Origin: Latrodectus hesperus
Lineage: Eukaryota > Arthropoda > Arachnida > Araneae > Theridiidae
Length of the DNA: 64,000 bases
Direction of reading: 5' to 3'
Assembly: GCA_037975125.1 (NCBI GenBank)
Contig: CM075857.1
Location: forward strand, 91,930,509 to 91,994,508
In this document: positions 31,732-45,050 of the stretch, piece by piece
Numbering within the stretch: the first letter of the stretch is position 1
Layout of the letters: each line of letters starts with the position of its first letter
Position numbers and translations under genes: made by a program
Notes under the pieces: model-generated
Database searches by the model: none
The model's input: only the letters and a program-made list of their open reading frames with translations
What the model was told of the DNA's origin: nothing

Positions 31732-33452
31732 TCACAGAGGGAGAGAGGTGTGATAATTTTTTGACGTTATGTGTTTAAAATTTCTTAAATTACGTTTTTC
31801 AAACAATTAGAATTTTTAAAAGAATGGTGAAAAATATCTAAAAGAATCAAGACATATTTCGATACTAAATTTGCCTTTTCAATGCTAATGAGTTTATAAG
31901 TATATTAAGAAATGAAAAAAAATATTTATGTACTTCGTTATGCTTCGCTATGAAAAGAGGAGGCATATTAAAAAGATATCGGCTAGATTTCATTAAGTGA
32001 AATAAAAAAAAATTCACCCCAAACATATTAATTCATTTTTTCTTTGGCTTAGCAGTCATTGCTTATGCACGAGGGATATTTAAATTAGAATCTATTGTTT
32101 AAAGGTATTCCAAATTACTTTAAGCATTTAAGTCCCAGGGGTGGTTTAAATTGTTCATTGCTCAACAGCGATTTTCTACACACAAGAGATAATTAGACCA
32201 GGAGCTATAAATCTACTAAGAATGGCTCTCACCTCAGATTTTCTATTTTAATGTTGACATTTAAGGAAGGTAGACTAACACATCAGTTTTCTTTTATACT
32301 AATTTATAAAATCGGAATATACAAGCTTAGTTTGTTGATTAGTTATTAAAAGGTCACTTTTTGCATTTTGTTAATATATATGATAAAGTGTATTAGGTAC
32401 GCCTATAAAAATCCTTGTCTGAGGGATGAATCATAGTAATAAACTGCTTCTCTTAAGATTAAAAATTCTAATTGCTTATCGTATGCCTACGGTATCAGTC
32501 AAATGAGGAGAGTTTTCATTTATTATAGTGTTTTAAAATTGAAATAAACTTTAGTAGATCCATGAAATTCTATATTTTCTAGATAAGTTTAAAGAAAATA
32601 TCTAAAATTCTATTATGGAATCATAAATAATTTTCCATATAACTCATTTATATTTATTTAGAAAAAGTCTAAATAGCTGAATTTATAAAAATCTATTGTT
32701 TAGCGGTAGTTATTTAAACAATCTATCCATCCGATTTATTGATAACACCCTTTTTTAAAGAGTCTGGAATATATTGTATATCTTCTACATTGTTATCAAA
32801 GCTTTTAAAAATTAACTGAAATTTTATAGTTTAATAATATCTGAAAATTATAAAATCTCACATTTTATATAGGTACGAGTTATAAAAATGGTTATTTTTT
32901 TATTCCAATAATTTTTCATAATTATTAAATTAAAGTTTTTATGAACACAGTTGTAATTGATATATTGTAGCATGTTCATTACATTTAAATTGTCAGAAAT
33001 TTTCGGTATTAAATTTAATTTTTGTAATTCAATGATTCAACATACTTATTTCTTTTTGTACAAGTATATTATTTTAATAAATTTAAAGAAAAGTTTCATA
33101 TCCATCATTTCTTTTGAAAAGTAAAAGCTTATAAGGAGGAATTTAAAAACACAAAAGTGATTAGAAACAGATATTTTCTTGATTAAATAAAAATATTTTA
33201 AGAAATATAACTTCTGTTTATTCAATCTGACAATCGCTTGTTAAAGCAAATTTGCATACTATTATTAGATAAACGTTTCAAAGAAATACAATCCCTTGTA
33301 AATGAATGTTAATGTGAAAACTAAAAATTAAAATAAGGAGTTATACTTTAAATTATATATATAGAAACTGATAGCAATTCAAACTAATTTTTTCCGAAGA
33401 GAAAATCCCAAAAAATTTGAAACAAACTGTTCATTTATTAAAAAAGGATTTC

Positions 33453-33459
<7 letters not shown>

Positions 33460-33514
<55 letters not shown>
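33460..33514. repeat. (AT)n microsatellite
   Basis: About 55 bp of pure TA. Confidence 0.97.
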
Positions 33515-33515
<1 letters not shown>

Positions 33516-34295
33516 AATGTAAATTTCATTAAACTAAAAAATTGTTTCATGATATTCATTTGACCAACAATATTAATAATTGCAGTTAATTAAAAAAATT
33601 AAAAATTAAAATTTACTTAAAATTAGTTTAAATTAAGTTATATTTTTAGAAAAATATGAAAACATATATTATGTAATTAAATATTGCATTATTTCATAAT
33701 TCTTAAAAGAAACATTTAATTTTCTTAGTTTGATTTCAACTAAGAAAATTTCAGCAAACACTTTGTACATAAACGGGTTTTGTGGTATTACTACTAATAT
33801 TCTAAATATTTTGGTTGATTTTGTGTTGTAAACTTTCTATATTTATTTGACATATACGAGATATGCATTTTTCCTTTGAAGTTTTCGAGGAATAATGCTA
33901 TCAAATATTTTATCTCATCCATATTGAGTAATAAATCTCCAAATTTACTTTTCCTGTTTGTTTCGCTAGACATGTTTTACAAACCCTCATTGCATTTCTT
34001 TCCTAAAATTAAATTGAAGTTTTTTCAATTTCTAGTAAAGTAAAATATAATACATATTGAGTCAATGAGTAAATGAAGCAATTTTTTATTTCATTTAGAA
34101 ATTCATTCGCACAATATTAAAACAGTTTTGAGTGATAGGTTATTGATAATAAGATTTGATGAAAGTGGTTCAGATACATAAACTTAAGGACAACTTTTTT
34201 CTATATTTACAATTTTTCTCTGCATTAGGTGGTAATCTAATTTTGTGTTAATTCAAGATACTCTCTTTAACTGTTATTAATATTCATCGATATTT

Positions 34296-34920
34296 TTTTA
34301 TCCTACGCCGTCTTCGGCATCTCTGCCATTAATCGACGAGCAGCCCAATAAAAAGATGAACAAGTATAAAAACAAGAATAAAGTCCTTTCGTAGCCTCGA
34401 TAAGAGTTAGTCAGTCATAAACTTTAAAACTTCAGGGCAGTTCTTGAGGTGAGCGGCATCCATATCATCATGATTGCACAATGGACAACCGAGCATAGTC
34501 CATTACGCCTATTCGATAGCAGATGCCATTGTCGATAGTCATGTCCAGATGTCACCCGGAAACAAGCGGCACCAACAGCTCGTGGTAAGGAGCCACGGAT
34601 TTTATTGTTCCCATCAAGTAGAGTTTTCCATTGCCTGTCCATAGCTGCATAACCCTAAAGGGAAACTCTGTCATCCTTTATTTTACTCTGGGTTACACTT
34701 TTGATGTTACGCAAAAAGGATTTGTCTGGATCATAAGGGAACTAGCGTTCGCAAGTCTGTCTGCCTGCTCATTTCCAAAAACATCGCAGTGTGGCTCGGG
34801 ATCCATTGAAGAGCAACGCGGTCCTTGATTTCAATGAGTTCCTCTAACTGAATTCTGCAAGAGTGGATTAGTGCATATATAGCAGATTCTCTTCGATATA
34901 GCAGATTTAGCAGAATCAGA
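34296..34920 (-). mobile_element. Old 5'-truncated LINE
   Basis: A GC-richer block whose minus strand encodes the end of a LINE Pol protein. The words ATTCATCGATATTT (34282-34295) and ATTCATTGATGTTT (34921-34934) agree at 12 of 14 positions and could be a decayed target-site duplication. The right-hand word is followed by CAACAACAAC, which may instead be the tail of a separate plus-strand LINE stub, so the boundary is uncertain. Confidence 0.55.
34420..34868 (-). pseudogene. RNase H and C-terminal zinc-knuckle region of a LINE Pol protein
   Basis: Reading the minus strand: VALQWIPSH, a one-base shift, then CDVFGNEQADRLANASS, the terminal RNase H motif with its Asp. After a further frameshift comes AAMDRQWKTLLDG, then GSLPRAVGAACFRVTSGHDY, then a Cys/His-rich stretch ending in HLKNC-like sequence. 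The GHDY motif followed by a C-x2-C...H...C knuckle is a familiar C-terminal arrangement in arthropod LINEs of the I/Jockey/R1 groups. It differs from the 4.8- and 18.1-kb family. At least three frameshifts or stops are present, so it is dead. Confidence 0.75.
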
Positions 34921-34934
34921 ATTCATTGATGTTT

Positions 34935-36792
34935 TCAACAACAACAAAGAAGATGATGAAGGGATTTCCTTCTTTCCTTCTATGATAATATTTCAGAGGT
35001 ATATTACTTGAGTGAAACTATTCCAGGAACTTGGAAAAATTGAAAGTACGTTAGAATAGGTCTAAAACTTTCAGCAGATTATGAATTCAAACTTATATTT
35101 CCGTTTGATTTATTTTACTATCTATAATATTTTTTATATCTTCAAAAATTAATTTTTCATTTTCCTTTGTTCTAGCAATTAACTTCCAAATTTTATCAGA
35201 GCAATCTTTTGTTCTGAACACGCGGTACAACTACATTGGCTTATAATCATTATTTAAGAATTTCAATTAAAGTGCCTTAACAAGCTTGTTTTTTTCCAAG
35301 TTTTGTTTTTTGTAACAAATGTAAATTTAAATTTTTCTTCATTCTTGGTGTATTTACATGTTATTTAGGGTAAAACTTTTCAATCGCGATATTATAGCAG
35401 TTTCTATTAATTTCCCGAGGAAAGTGTAAATTATCAACATCATAAAAAATCGTTACGTTATCAATCTCAAGACAATATATATTTTATATTAAACTTCTTC
35501 GTGATGAAATGAATAATAAAATAAAAAAACATTGATTTAATCAAAAATACAGTAAATAGGCTTCTGGATAGAAGCTATGATTTCCCTAAAGGATGAAAAG
35601 TCAAAAAACATCATTTTTCTTTTAATATTAAAATAAATGTTTGATAAAGAAGTTTAATATTACAATTCTCCATTGGGATCACGCAATTCAAACTTATTTT
35701 CATAGGGAAATAAGGAGCATGCTTTATTCACAAATAAATTTAAAAAACATAGGAAATTTCCTTTTTCTTTAATATAAATTTTTATTCAGTAAATATAAGC
35801 CTTCGGCATGAATAGTAATCCCAGTTCCAACCAAGTACTGTGTATTACAAAATGTTCAATCCGATATTTCCTAGAACAGAAGGATGCATGCACATTTTAT
35901 TACCACCCACACCATTTCACAAAAACTTTGGCTTATGGCTCACAAATCATCCTGAAAGTTCTAATCGATGAATTGGTGTTGAACTTATGATCAGAAGGAA
36001 GAAAATATTGCATTTCTGCTTTCCACTTTCAAGTCTATTGCAGTAAATAAGTTCCGGGTTTTTTCGATTGCAACACGGGAATATTACATGAAAATTTCTT
36101 TTATGCATGAAAATTTCTTTACCCTCGAAGTTAAACTCACAATAAATTCTTGTTTAAGTTGTAAAACAATATTTATGTTGTATCAAATTACACAATCATC
36201 TCAATTTTCCAATTAAATATCGTGAAATGAATGATATCATGTTAAGTTTGCTGAAGTTTTTGTTTCATATTAGAACTGTAATAGACTAAACTGTGATCTA
36301 GGTTAAAATCTTTCCTTGTAGCTGAATCTTAAAGTAAAGAGAAACTTACAGTTTAGCATATGGGATACTTTGCTGTATTACAAATCTTAAGCATTTCAAT
36401 AAATTATATGGAATGTAACTGGGCTGAAAATAAATCTTGTTTTTATCGAATGATACTTAAGAAGTAAATATCCTGTAAATGTGTTGTAGATACTTTTTAA
36501 GCCAATTACAATAATTATTTTTGCTGTTGTCTTTAAAAAGTTAAATTATATTTTATTACACTTATTTTCACAATTGTAATTCTAATGAAGGAAGACGTTT
36601 TACTTTAATATCAGTAAAAATTTAATGTCAGTTCTGATATTTGGTATTATAAATTTTCATAGAATAGATGAGTTTCAATTTACAGTAATTTTTAAATATA
36701 AACTTTGTTGTGGACTTGTATCACTTATAACACAGGCATTGAAGGTGATAAAAATAGGTTAAAAGAGGGATACAATAAGAAAAAAAAAATAA
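34935..36792. other. AT-rich DNA without recognised genes
   Basis: A 60-codon ORF at 35808-35990 (contains QKDACTFYYHPHHFTK) has no recognised relative. A short tandem word, CATGAAAATTTCTTT, is repeated at about 36088-36120. Nothing else is supported. Confidence 0.55.
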
Positions 36793-37070
36793 GGCCTACC
36801 GATGGTTGAGTGGTTAGCGCACCTGACTCCTAAGCTGTGGGTCCCGGGTTAGTTACTTTCTTTCTCTGTTCTCTCTGTGTTTCTCTGTCCTTTCTTCTAT
36901 GATGAAGTATGAATGTGGTCCACCCTATAAATGGGTTCGTGGTGGTATGGCGCGGGCAACGCTACTCACCTCCGTGACTTTGTTCACAGGTGCCCGCTGG
37001 ATAATGATAAATGAGTAGCAGTTTTGGCCTTGTTGTGGCATAGGGTTCGTCACCTAAGTGGCCTCCGTTG
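36793..37070 (+). mobile_element. SINE-4 (tRNA-derived)
   Basis: Begins with a tRNA-like head: GGCCTACCGATGGTTGAG, A-box-like TGGTTGAGTGGTTAGCGC, an anticodon-arm-like CTGACTCCTAAGCTGTGGG and a broken B box (CCCGGGTTAGTTA). A CT-rich stretch and a GC-richer body (GGGCAACGCTACTCACCTC) follow, ending near GTGGCCTCCGTTGG. A-rich words ending AAAAAATAAG lie directly on both sides, a likely target-site duplication. The loss of the B-box CGA suggests it is no longer transcribed by Pol III. No other copy of this family is seen in the window. Confidence 0.7.
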
Positions 37071-38490
37071 GAAAAAGAAGAAAAAATAAGAGATGTTTCC
37101 TTAAAAAAGGTAAAATTCTAAATGCAGCGATATAGTATACTCAATAATATGCTTCACTATCCTTCTGGGCAATGCACTCGGCAATGAACTTAGTACCTAC
37201 TCAAAAGGTCACTGATTTCTCTTTTGAGAGAGTTTTTTTTATTTTTCTTAACATTTATCAGAGGTCATTTTTTTGAGCATGGCAGTGGCATCATATACAA
37301 TGACTTCTAAATGTATGAAACAATTTCGAACGGTGAGAGCTGGCCTGGAGCCTTTTGAAATTGATTCAAAGTTATCATTCTCTATAGAAAAAAAATGAAT
37401 GTAAGTCTTGAAATGCTTGTTGTCGAATAACTAGACTTAGTTGATTTGAGAACATTAAAAGTAACGTACTCCAACTGCAAAACATAAATCGAAAGATATT
37501 TGTGGGATCAACAGTGAATGACTCCGCATTTTATGATCTATGCATCCTGATTATCTCCATTCCTCTGGAACGCGTCATGCATCCTTTTGCAACCCCATTT
37601 GTCCCAGTTGATGTATAATAGATGCTTGCAGGTACATGTCACCTGTTTCTTTAATCTCTGATTACCATATACCTGGTGTACTCATATTTATGTTCGAAAT
37701 AGCCACTGTTTGCTTCTTGATGACCATGGTAACAGGCCGATAGAAAGATAGACAATTACATGGGTAGCTTCTTAATAAATTGTTGTAAGGAAATCCACAC
37801 AGTTGCATAAAAAAGCATTTAAACATTGAGTTATGACGAAATGCTTTATTTAGATTGTCTTCATGTGGTTTACAATGGAAGAAAGAGATGCAGTATTGTT
37901 TTCTACAAAGAGACCTGTGATATAACATAACATTAATATTATTTATTTAAAAAATAGGTCCATTTAAACGGAGTTCAAAAAAATTTCCCTCGTTAGATTT
38001 GAATCTCAAATTAGTATCTGAACACTTTCTATCATTGAATAAAATCAAATATTAATTCATTAATAAATTTTATTTTTTATTCCTGTTTACTAAACTTTTA
38101 CTTCCTGCCAATTTTCTAAATATTCTTTTCAAAGAAGAGAAATCAGATTTACACTCACTTAAATCATTATTTATTTTTCTTTGCATTTATTTGTTTCGGT
38201 TTTCAAACTGATTTCATTTCAAATATTAGCCATCACGGAATTTACTATCAACTTCATACGACAAATTCTTAATAGAATTCTTCTGAGGTGTTCTAGGTAA
38301 ATGAGGAAATGCCGAAGTCTGACAAATATAAAATTTGTGTTATCAGTCATTCCCTTAAACTATTTTATAAATTCTCATAAACTGTTAAACTTTTGTTACT
38401 GTGGAACAACAAATTTATATTAAGTTGACTATATAAACTAATTATATTTTGTTTGCGTTCAATATGTTCCTCAGTTGTTTATGCCATTTC
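37071..38490. other. Unassigned, partly GC-richer DNA
   Basis: A pyrimidine tract ending TTTATCAG at 37261 followed by GTAAGT at 37401 would bound a 139-bp segment. All three frames close before the donor, so it is not a simple coding exon. A further patch at 37490-37780 (ATCTCCATTCCTCTGGAACG) and the minus-strand ORF at 37662-37928 (88 codons) match nothing I recognise. Confidence 0.45.
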
Positions 38491-38660
38491 AAGTCGAGCT
38501 TGCCGCTGATCAGTTAGTACTCTGACTTTCGGTTTAGCAGTTCGTGGGTTCGAATCCCACCTTAAGCATATAAATGTTTGAAGTGATTTAAAATCCACTT
38601 TAAACTATAAGTCACGGTCTAGTTAGCTTTCGTGTGCAAAAATAAGCACTTCGGGAAAGC
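38491..38660 (+). mobile_element. SINE-1 copy b (best preserved)
   Basis: Head AAGTCGAGCTTGCCGCTGAT then CAGTTAGTACTCTGAC, with a perfect Pol III B box GGGTTCGAATCCC at about 38539-38551. The body includes ATCCACTTTAAAC and CGGTCTAGTTAGC, in common with the copy at 250-396. This is the clearest of the three SINE-1 copies. The A box is weak. The 3' end is placed where similarity to the other copies stops. Confidence 0.75.
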
Positions 38661-40166
38661 AAACTTTTGTCATTTCAAGAGATTTGTCAGTTCCCGCACT
38701 ATTATTCTGAAGCATATAAGCAGCTTTCAGTTTAATACATATTTTACAGGTACATATACAGATACTATATTTTGTTACATGCTTAAATTTTGACTCCGTC
38801 TTAATCTGCTTTCCTGTTTCTGATCATTTAATTTCTTACCTTCTGGAGTTAAATCGTTAGAAAATAATTTTTAATTTATGGAAAATGTTTTGGCAAATTA
38901 TCTATATTTACTTGAAATATGAAAAATACATGTTCTTCTATTTTTTTAACTTCTATATTTAGAATTTATGCTAACTAGTTAAAAAATACGGATTACTATT
39001 TTTGAAATTTCATTTATTTTGCGAAAAGATTTTACTCCTTGATAGCATTCAAAATTAGAATTCGCAAGCCATTTACAATTTTAACATTTTTCTTTGTCTC
39101 TCATCAAATCTAATAAAAAAAACTAAGATTTAATATTTTCTATTTTCAATCAAAGCTTATTTCGACGTAAATTTTGTAGTTTATTCCTAAACTGTATATG
39201 TGTGATATAAGTCTTATATTTTAAACTTAATTTAAATTGCTAATATTGAGGGAAATTTTACTTAAACCTCTACTGTTAGAACACAAACAAGTTGGTTCTA
39301 ACTTGTTTGTGTTCTAGATATGGTAATTTTATTAACTGAAATTATAAAACGAAGTGTATTTCACAATATATATATTTTATTCCAAGTGATCTCTACTGTT
39401 ATACATTAAATATGTTTATAATAAATAGGATTTACTCTCTTTTATTGACAAATAAATAAAAATATATTGTATATAATGCTATTATTTAAATTATGCAATA
39501 CAGATATATTTAAATTTAAAAACATAGATTATTGGAGTCTTTTTTCCATATTACCGAATTCTAAGATAATGTTTTGTCCCTAAGAAAAGTCTCCCTGTAT
39601 ATTCTAGGTTAACACTATCTTCAGAAGTTGATTGAAAATGTTTTATTTTCCGAAGTGTTTATTTTAATAATAATTATTCAATTATTTATTATAAAAATAA
39701 ATATTTTTCAAAAAAATTGAAAATTATTTTGAAAAAAATTTATGAAGATATTATCATAAGAAAATAATATTTTATGAAATATAAAATAATCCCTGCATAT
39801 TTTAAAATTTGCAGCGTTTATTTTTTATTTTCAATAAATTCTTTAAATATAAGTTAATATTTATTACACTACATAGTTTAAATATTGACTTTTTGAATAA
39901 CAATATGCATTTTATGATAAATTATGAATGTTTTTTAAAATCTGTGTCAAAAAATATTCAAGAAAAAAAATGAAAAATTATATTGTAGTTAGCACGTGCT
40001 AGAAATAATTTCTGTAGGGAATAAAGCAAGATTACAAAATTTCTCTTAGCTAACAAAGTATTTTTGTACACTAAAAAAAATTACCTAGTTTGAAAGGATA
40101 TTACATCTGCTTAGGTAAATGAAATAAATTTAAAATGAATAAAACACAATGTTTTAATCAATAAGT
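38661..40166. other. AT-rich DNA without recognised genes
   Basis: Contains the 17-bp hairpin at 39277-39316; otherwise nothing is supported. Confidence 0.6.
39277..39316. repeat. 17-bp perfect inverted repeat, 6-base loop
   Basis: TAGAACACAAACAAGTT (39277-39293) pairs exactly with AACTTGTTTGTGTTCTA (39300-39316). Confidence 0.95.
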
Positions 40167-41582
40167 ATTCATATATCAGGCTAATGAATTTATTTACTAA
40201 AATAATTGAAATGAAATTATTCTTTAATATAAATCCTTGTTTATTTTAAAGAAATAATAAAACATTTTCAAGAAAATGTTATATTTATTTAAAAAGTAAG
40301 GAAACTGTTTTGAGCAATATTTGGGTATTTTCAGACAAAATTTTAGTTGAATAAATATAAATGACTTCAAAGGAATAAATATTTTCAGTCGAGATTTGAA
40401 TAGTTTTATAAATATGATAGATTTTCAAATACGTGAAATCTACGAATCAGTTTTTTAGAGTTAATATTTAATTATAAATGTTATAGAGGCTAATGATAGA
40501 TTTTTCAAATGTACACTCAGTTTGAGAAATTTTTCAATTGTACACTTATTTCTTCAGCAGCTTACATAAATTTCTTAAAACTCATATAATCCGTTGGATT
40601 GTGAAATGACATAAATATAATGAAAATAACTTAAATTTTAATTCAAGGATACTAATAATTTTTATTGTTAATTTGGCAAAATAAAGTCATTCTAATACAA
40701 AATGAAATTGAAATTTATTGTGAATAAATTTACATAAATAGAGAAAGGAATTTTACAAATTACGAGTACATCTTTAGCTTAAAATATGAATTCTTACTAT
40801 TAAATATCATTTACTTGTATAAAATATAATATTTATAAACAGTTATAGTTGAAATAACTTTTATATCTTGAATTCATATATCAGGCTAATGAATTTATTT
40901 ACTAAAATAATTGAAATGAAATTATTCTTTAATATAAATCCTTGTTTATTTTTTTAAAGAAATAACGAAACATTTTCAAGAAAATGTTATATTTATTTAA
41001 AAAGTAAGGAAATTGTTTTGAGCAATATTTGGGTATTTTAAGACAAAATTTTAGTTGAATAAAAATAAATGACTTTAAAGGAATAAATATTTTCAGTCGA
41101 TATTTGAATAGTTTTATAAATATGATAGATTTTCAAATACGTGAAATCTACGAATCAGTTTTTTAGAGTTAATATTTAATTATAAATGTTATAGAGGCTA
41201 ATGATATATTTTTCAAATGTACACTCAATTTGAGAAATTTTTCAATTGTACACTTATTTCTCCAGCAGCTTACATAAATTTCTTAAAACTCATATAATCC
41301 GTTGGAATGTGAAATGACATAATTCTAATGAAAATAACTGAAATTTTTATTCAAGGATACTAATATATTTTATTGTTAATTTAGCAAAATAAAATCATTC
41401 TAATACAAAATGAAATTGAAATTTATTGTGAATAAATTTACATAAATAGAGAAAGGAATTTTACAAATTACGAGTACATCTTTAGCTTAAAATATGAATT
41501 CTTAATATTAAATATCACTTACTTGTATAAAATATAATATTTATAAGCAGTTATAGTTGAAATAACTTTTATATCTTGAATT
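40167..41582. repeat. Two-copy tandem duplication of about 705 bp
   Basis: The unit starting ATTCATATATCAGGCTAATG at 40167 begins again at 40872 and is followed to the common end ATATCTTGAATT at 40874 and 41582. The copies meet at a shared ATT with no spacer, which suggests unequal exchange or template slippage at microhomology. By eye they differ at only a few per cent of positions, mainly single-base changes and small A/T indels. Neither copy has coding potential. Confidence 0.93.
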
Positions 41583-43702
41583 GCAGTGCTTATCTTAACA
41601 TATAAGCTTGATCTTCGAAGGGCTTTTGGTTGGATCCCAGTCACATAATGGGAAATAGATATTCATCTGAATTGATTATTTGAAGCTTTTTCTTGGTATC
41701 TTCCTTTATATTTATAATGCGTGTACATCATGCACTAAAAAATAAATTTTTCGAGATAAATTAATGGGACAATGTTTTAAAATTGCATTTGTTTTAAACT
41801 TAATAAGCATAAAATATAAATTTAACAGTTGAAAACTGAAATTTAACAAGAAAAAAAATCGCAATTAAAATCCATTCTTTCTACATAAATTTGGAAAACT
41901 ATTTTTGCTATTTAAAATAAGGATAACACTCTCATATAATACATATATTTAAAGTACATTACTTGTGTCAATAAGATATCAGTTATTTTTCCTATTTGTG
42001 TGAATACCAATTTAAAAATCCCTATCTTCTTTTTAGCATATAAGAATTAAAGTCGTAATTGCAGCAAGTAAGGATCTATTAGAGATCAATTACTTAAAAA
42101 ATTTAATGGACATAATCGAGAGCAATATATGAAATCTATATTATTCAGGCTCAAATCATAGCACTAGTATTCAAAGGAAAGTATCATCATTTTATTTGTG
42201 CGTGTTAATATTAACGACTAAGTAGCCATTAATTACTTACTATGAAGTTTGCCGGATTTGAAAAAGAGGAGTATACGAAAATTATATTTTTCAATACCAA
42301 ACTATATTTCTGAGTATTCAGACATTTAATGCCAGAAAAAAGTTTAGGAAATTAACGAGTTGCTATTTTGTTAATTTTATTGGGATTTTCCATGACAAAT
42401 GATCACATCATTCTCATGGAAAATCAATATGCTATCAAATATGTTATTTACTTGGAGTTAATTTTATTTGAATATTTATTCTTCCTTTAGCACATAATTT
42501 TTAATGAAGAATGTATATTTAAAGTAACTTTTATGAAAATAGATTCTACAGCACAGAAGAATTGCATTTTGTTAATTTTTAAAATTTTTTAAAATTTATT
42601 TTAAATAACCAGAATTGATAATGTTTAATGATGTATTACTGTTTCAAAATTTAAAAAGCATCCAAATTATTATTATAATAAAAATATGCTAATTATGATA
42701 TCTAGAAAATTTATTGATGTTATAAATTAAATTTATATTTTTTTAGAAAATTTATTTAAACATTTTGAACTATGTGGAAATTATGCAATCTTGTTGATAT
42801 TTGTGAATATTTTTATTTAAAATAAGAAAATCTATAATTATTAGCACTGGAATTCTTTATATTTGCGTTTCTTAAAAATTACACAACTGCCAATTGCTGG
42901 AAATCGTGGATATAATCGTATTAAATATAATGTTTAATCACTAGCAAAATCTATTATGTTTGGTAGCAAAATATAGCATTCGTATTAAATATCTTCTATT
43001 TTGTTCTTTTCTCTTAGATGTAAATTCCTACATCTATTAGGCTATTCACCTCTTAATATTTAAACTATATCTTTTCAACTATATAGGATGTGTTAAATGC
43101 GTGTTTTTTCTAGAAGCTAATAACACGTGCGAAACGTTACGTAGTCCGTGTCATCAGCATACAAGTAAATTACATGTGTGCAAATTAATAAGTTCATAAG
43201 ATTCCGTGTTAAATTAAAAAGAAAATCCTTAATTAAAAACTTAGGAAAATGACAGTTTTATTAAAGCATACATTGAAGTAAAATCCCTGATGTAAAATAT
43301 GGAAGCCACCTAGCACACAATGTCATTATAATAGACACACTAACAAACCATTACCTTCCTTTTCCTCTTTGTCAGCCCTAGACAAAAGGAAATTCAAAAT
43401 TTTCAAAAGTAAGCGATTATATTTAAAACTTTAAAAAAAATGACAGTTAAATTTACAAAGCAATAAATAATGAATGAGAAACTAATTCAATAAAATAAAA
43501 TTTCACTTAAAATTTTAGTACCATTTTATGATTAAAAATTATTTATTTCAGCTTTTTATTTAAAAAATACAAGCACAACATGGTCAAAACTGATATAAAT
43601 TTCTGGTTTTGTTGTTACATTATTTGTTCGTTTTAACGTAGGCAATGCAGGTAAATGAATTCATACGACTGTAAATTAATTTTAACTAACTTTTACGAAA
43701 AG

Positions 43703-43796
<94 letters not shown>

Positions 43797-44835
43797 AATG
43801 ATATACAATTTTAGAAATAAATTAAAATATACACAGCCTATTGATGTATGAATCAAACAATCACATTATAGTTACGGTTCTCACTCTGAATTTCATCTAT
43901 ATTTTGAATCGGAAACAAAAACATTTCTAAAATTCTTCCAAATTCTTATTGAAAATTTTAAGTTTTGGAATTCATTAGACAAAAAATTCTTAAAATTAAC
44001 AAAGATTACTTCTCATAGTTTATCTCATTGTAAGTAAATTTTATGTATTCATAAAAACGTTTTTACTCTTTTATTTAAGATCTAACTGTTTTGGTATCTC
44101 ACTTACATAAGCAACATTTTATTTTTCATTAGAAATGCTGTAATATTTTTGGAAAAAGTCATGAAAATGTAAATGAAAGTAAAAACAAAAACCAAGAGAT
44201 GCACAAAGTAAAAATATTTTCCGTGGAATTCCATTGAAATAGTTTTCTTCACAGTATCTATGCGATATTTAAATTAAGGAATGTCTTATGCTTTTGCGAA
44301 TAAAAATTTTGAAAATATTTTTTTCTCGCATCTAAAATATTTTAATAAGAAATACTTTATAAAGTAAAAAGGAATTTTTGCTAACCAGCTTTAAGTAAAA
44401 ATATTAATTCCGCTATTCTTATAAAAATGTTATCGAAAAATATTAACATCTGTTAATTAAATAATTTTCTTTATAATTCGAAACCTCTGTTTAATTCAAT
44501 TACATATTTGCTTAATTTCTTAAAAAAACTTATTTTTAATTTGTGTTTATAAAATGTTACAACAAAATATGTTTACTTTTACCACCATAATTTTGTACAA
44601 AAAATAGTAGTTTCATTTGTCATATAATTAATTTACAATAAGCCTCATTCTTAGCTTTTTTAAAAACGTATCAATTTTAGATACCTGAACACAGACTAAT
44701 ATGAGAAATTTGCCGAATATATTTATTTTGGTTTTCAATCAGCATAAAGGTTTATTTTATTACGTATTGTTACCTTTCCAAATTATTTGCTATTTTGCAA
44801 AAGTACGCCAAAGCGATGCGTTTAGTTAGTTTGTA
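41583..44835. other. AT-rich DNA without recognised genes
   Basis: Bases 41583-41680 contain a tRNA-arm-like TTGGTTGGATCCCAGTC and could be another SINE head, but no partner copy was found. An 11-bp hairpin lies at about 42385-42425 and an (AT)n array at 43704-43792. No gene is recognised. Confidence 0.5.
43704..43792. repeat. (AT)n microsatellite
   Basis: About 89 bp of pure TA. Confidence 0.97.
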
Positions 44836-44865
44836 TGATCTAATTATGTCTAAATAATTAGATCA
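44836..44865. repeat. 12-bp perfect inverted repeat
   Basis: TGATCTAATTAT and ATAATTAGATCA around a 6-base loop, just left of the (CA)n(TA)n array. Confidence 0.85.
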
Positions 44866-44876
44866 AAGCTCACATA

Positions 44877-45050
<174 letters not shown>

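Noticed and set aside
37262..37400. Internal exon between CAG and GTAAGT
   Set aside because: All three frames contain stops before the donor.
38491..38570. Functional tRNA gene
   Set aside because: Perfect B box, but the acceptor stem does not pair and the sequence continues into a body shared with other SINE-1 copies.
41583..41680. Additional SINE head
   Set aside because: Only one tRNA-like arm word (GGTTGGATCCC) and no second copy in the window.
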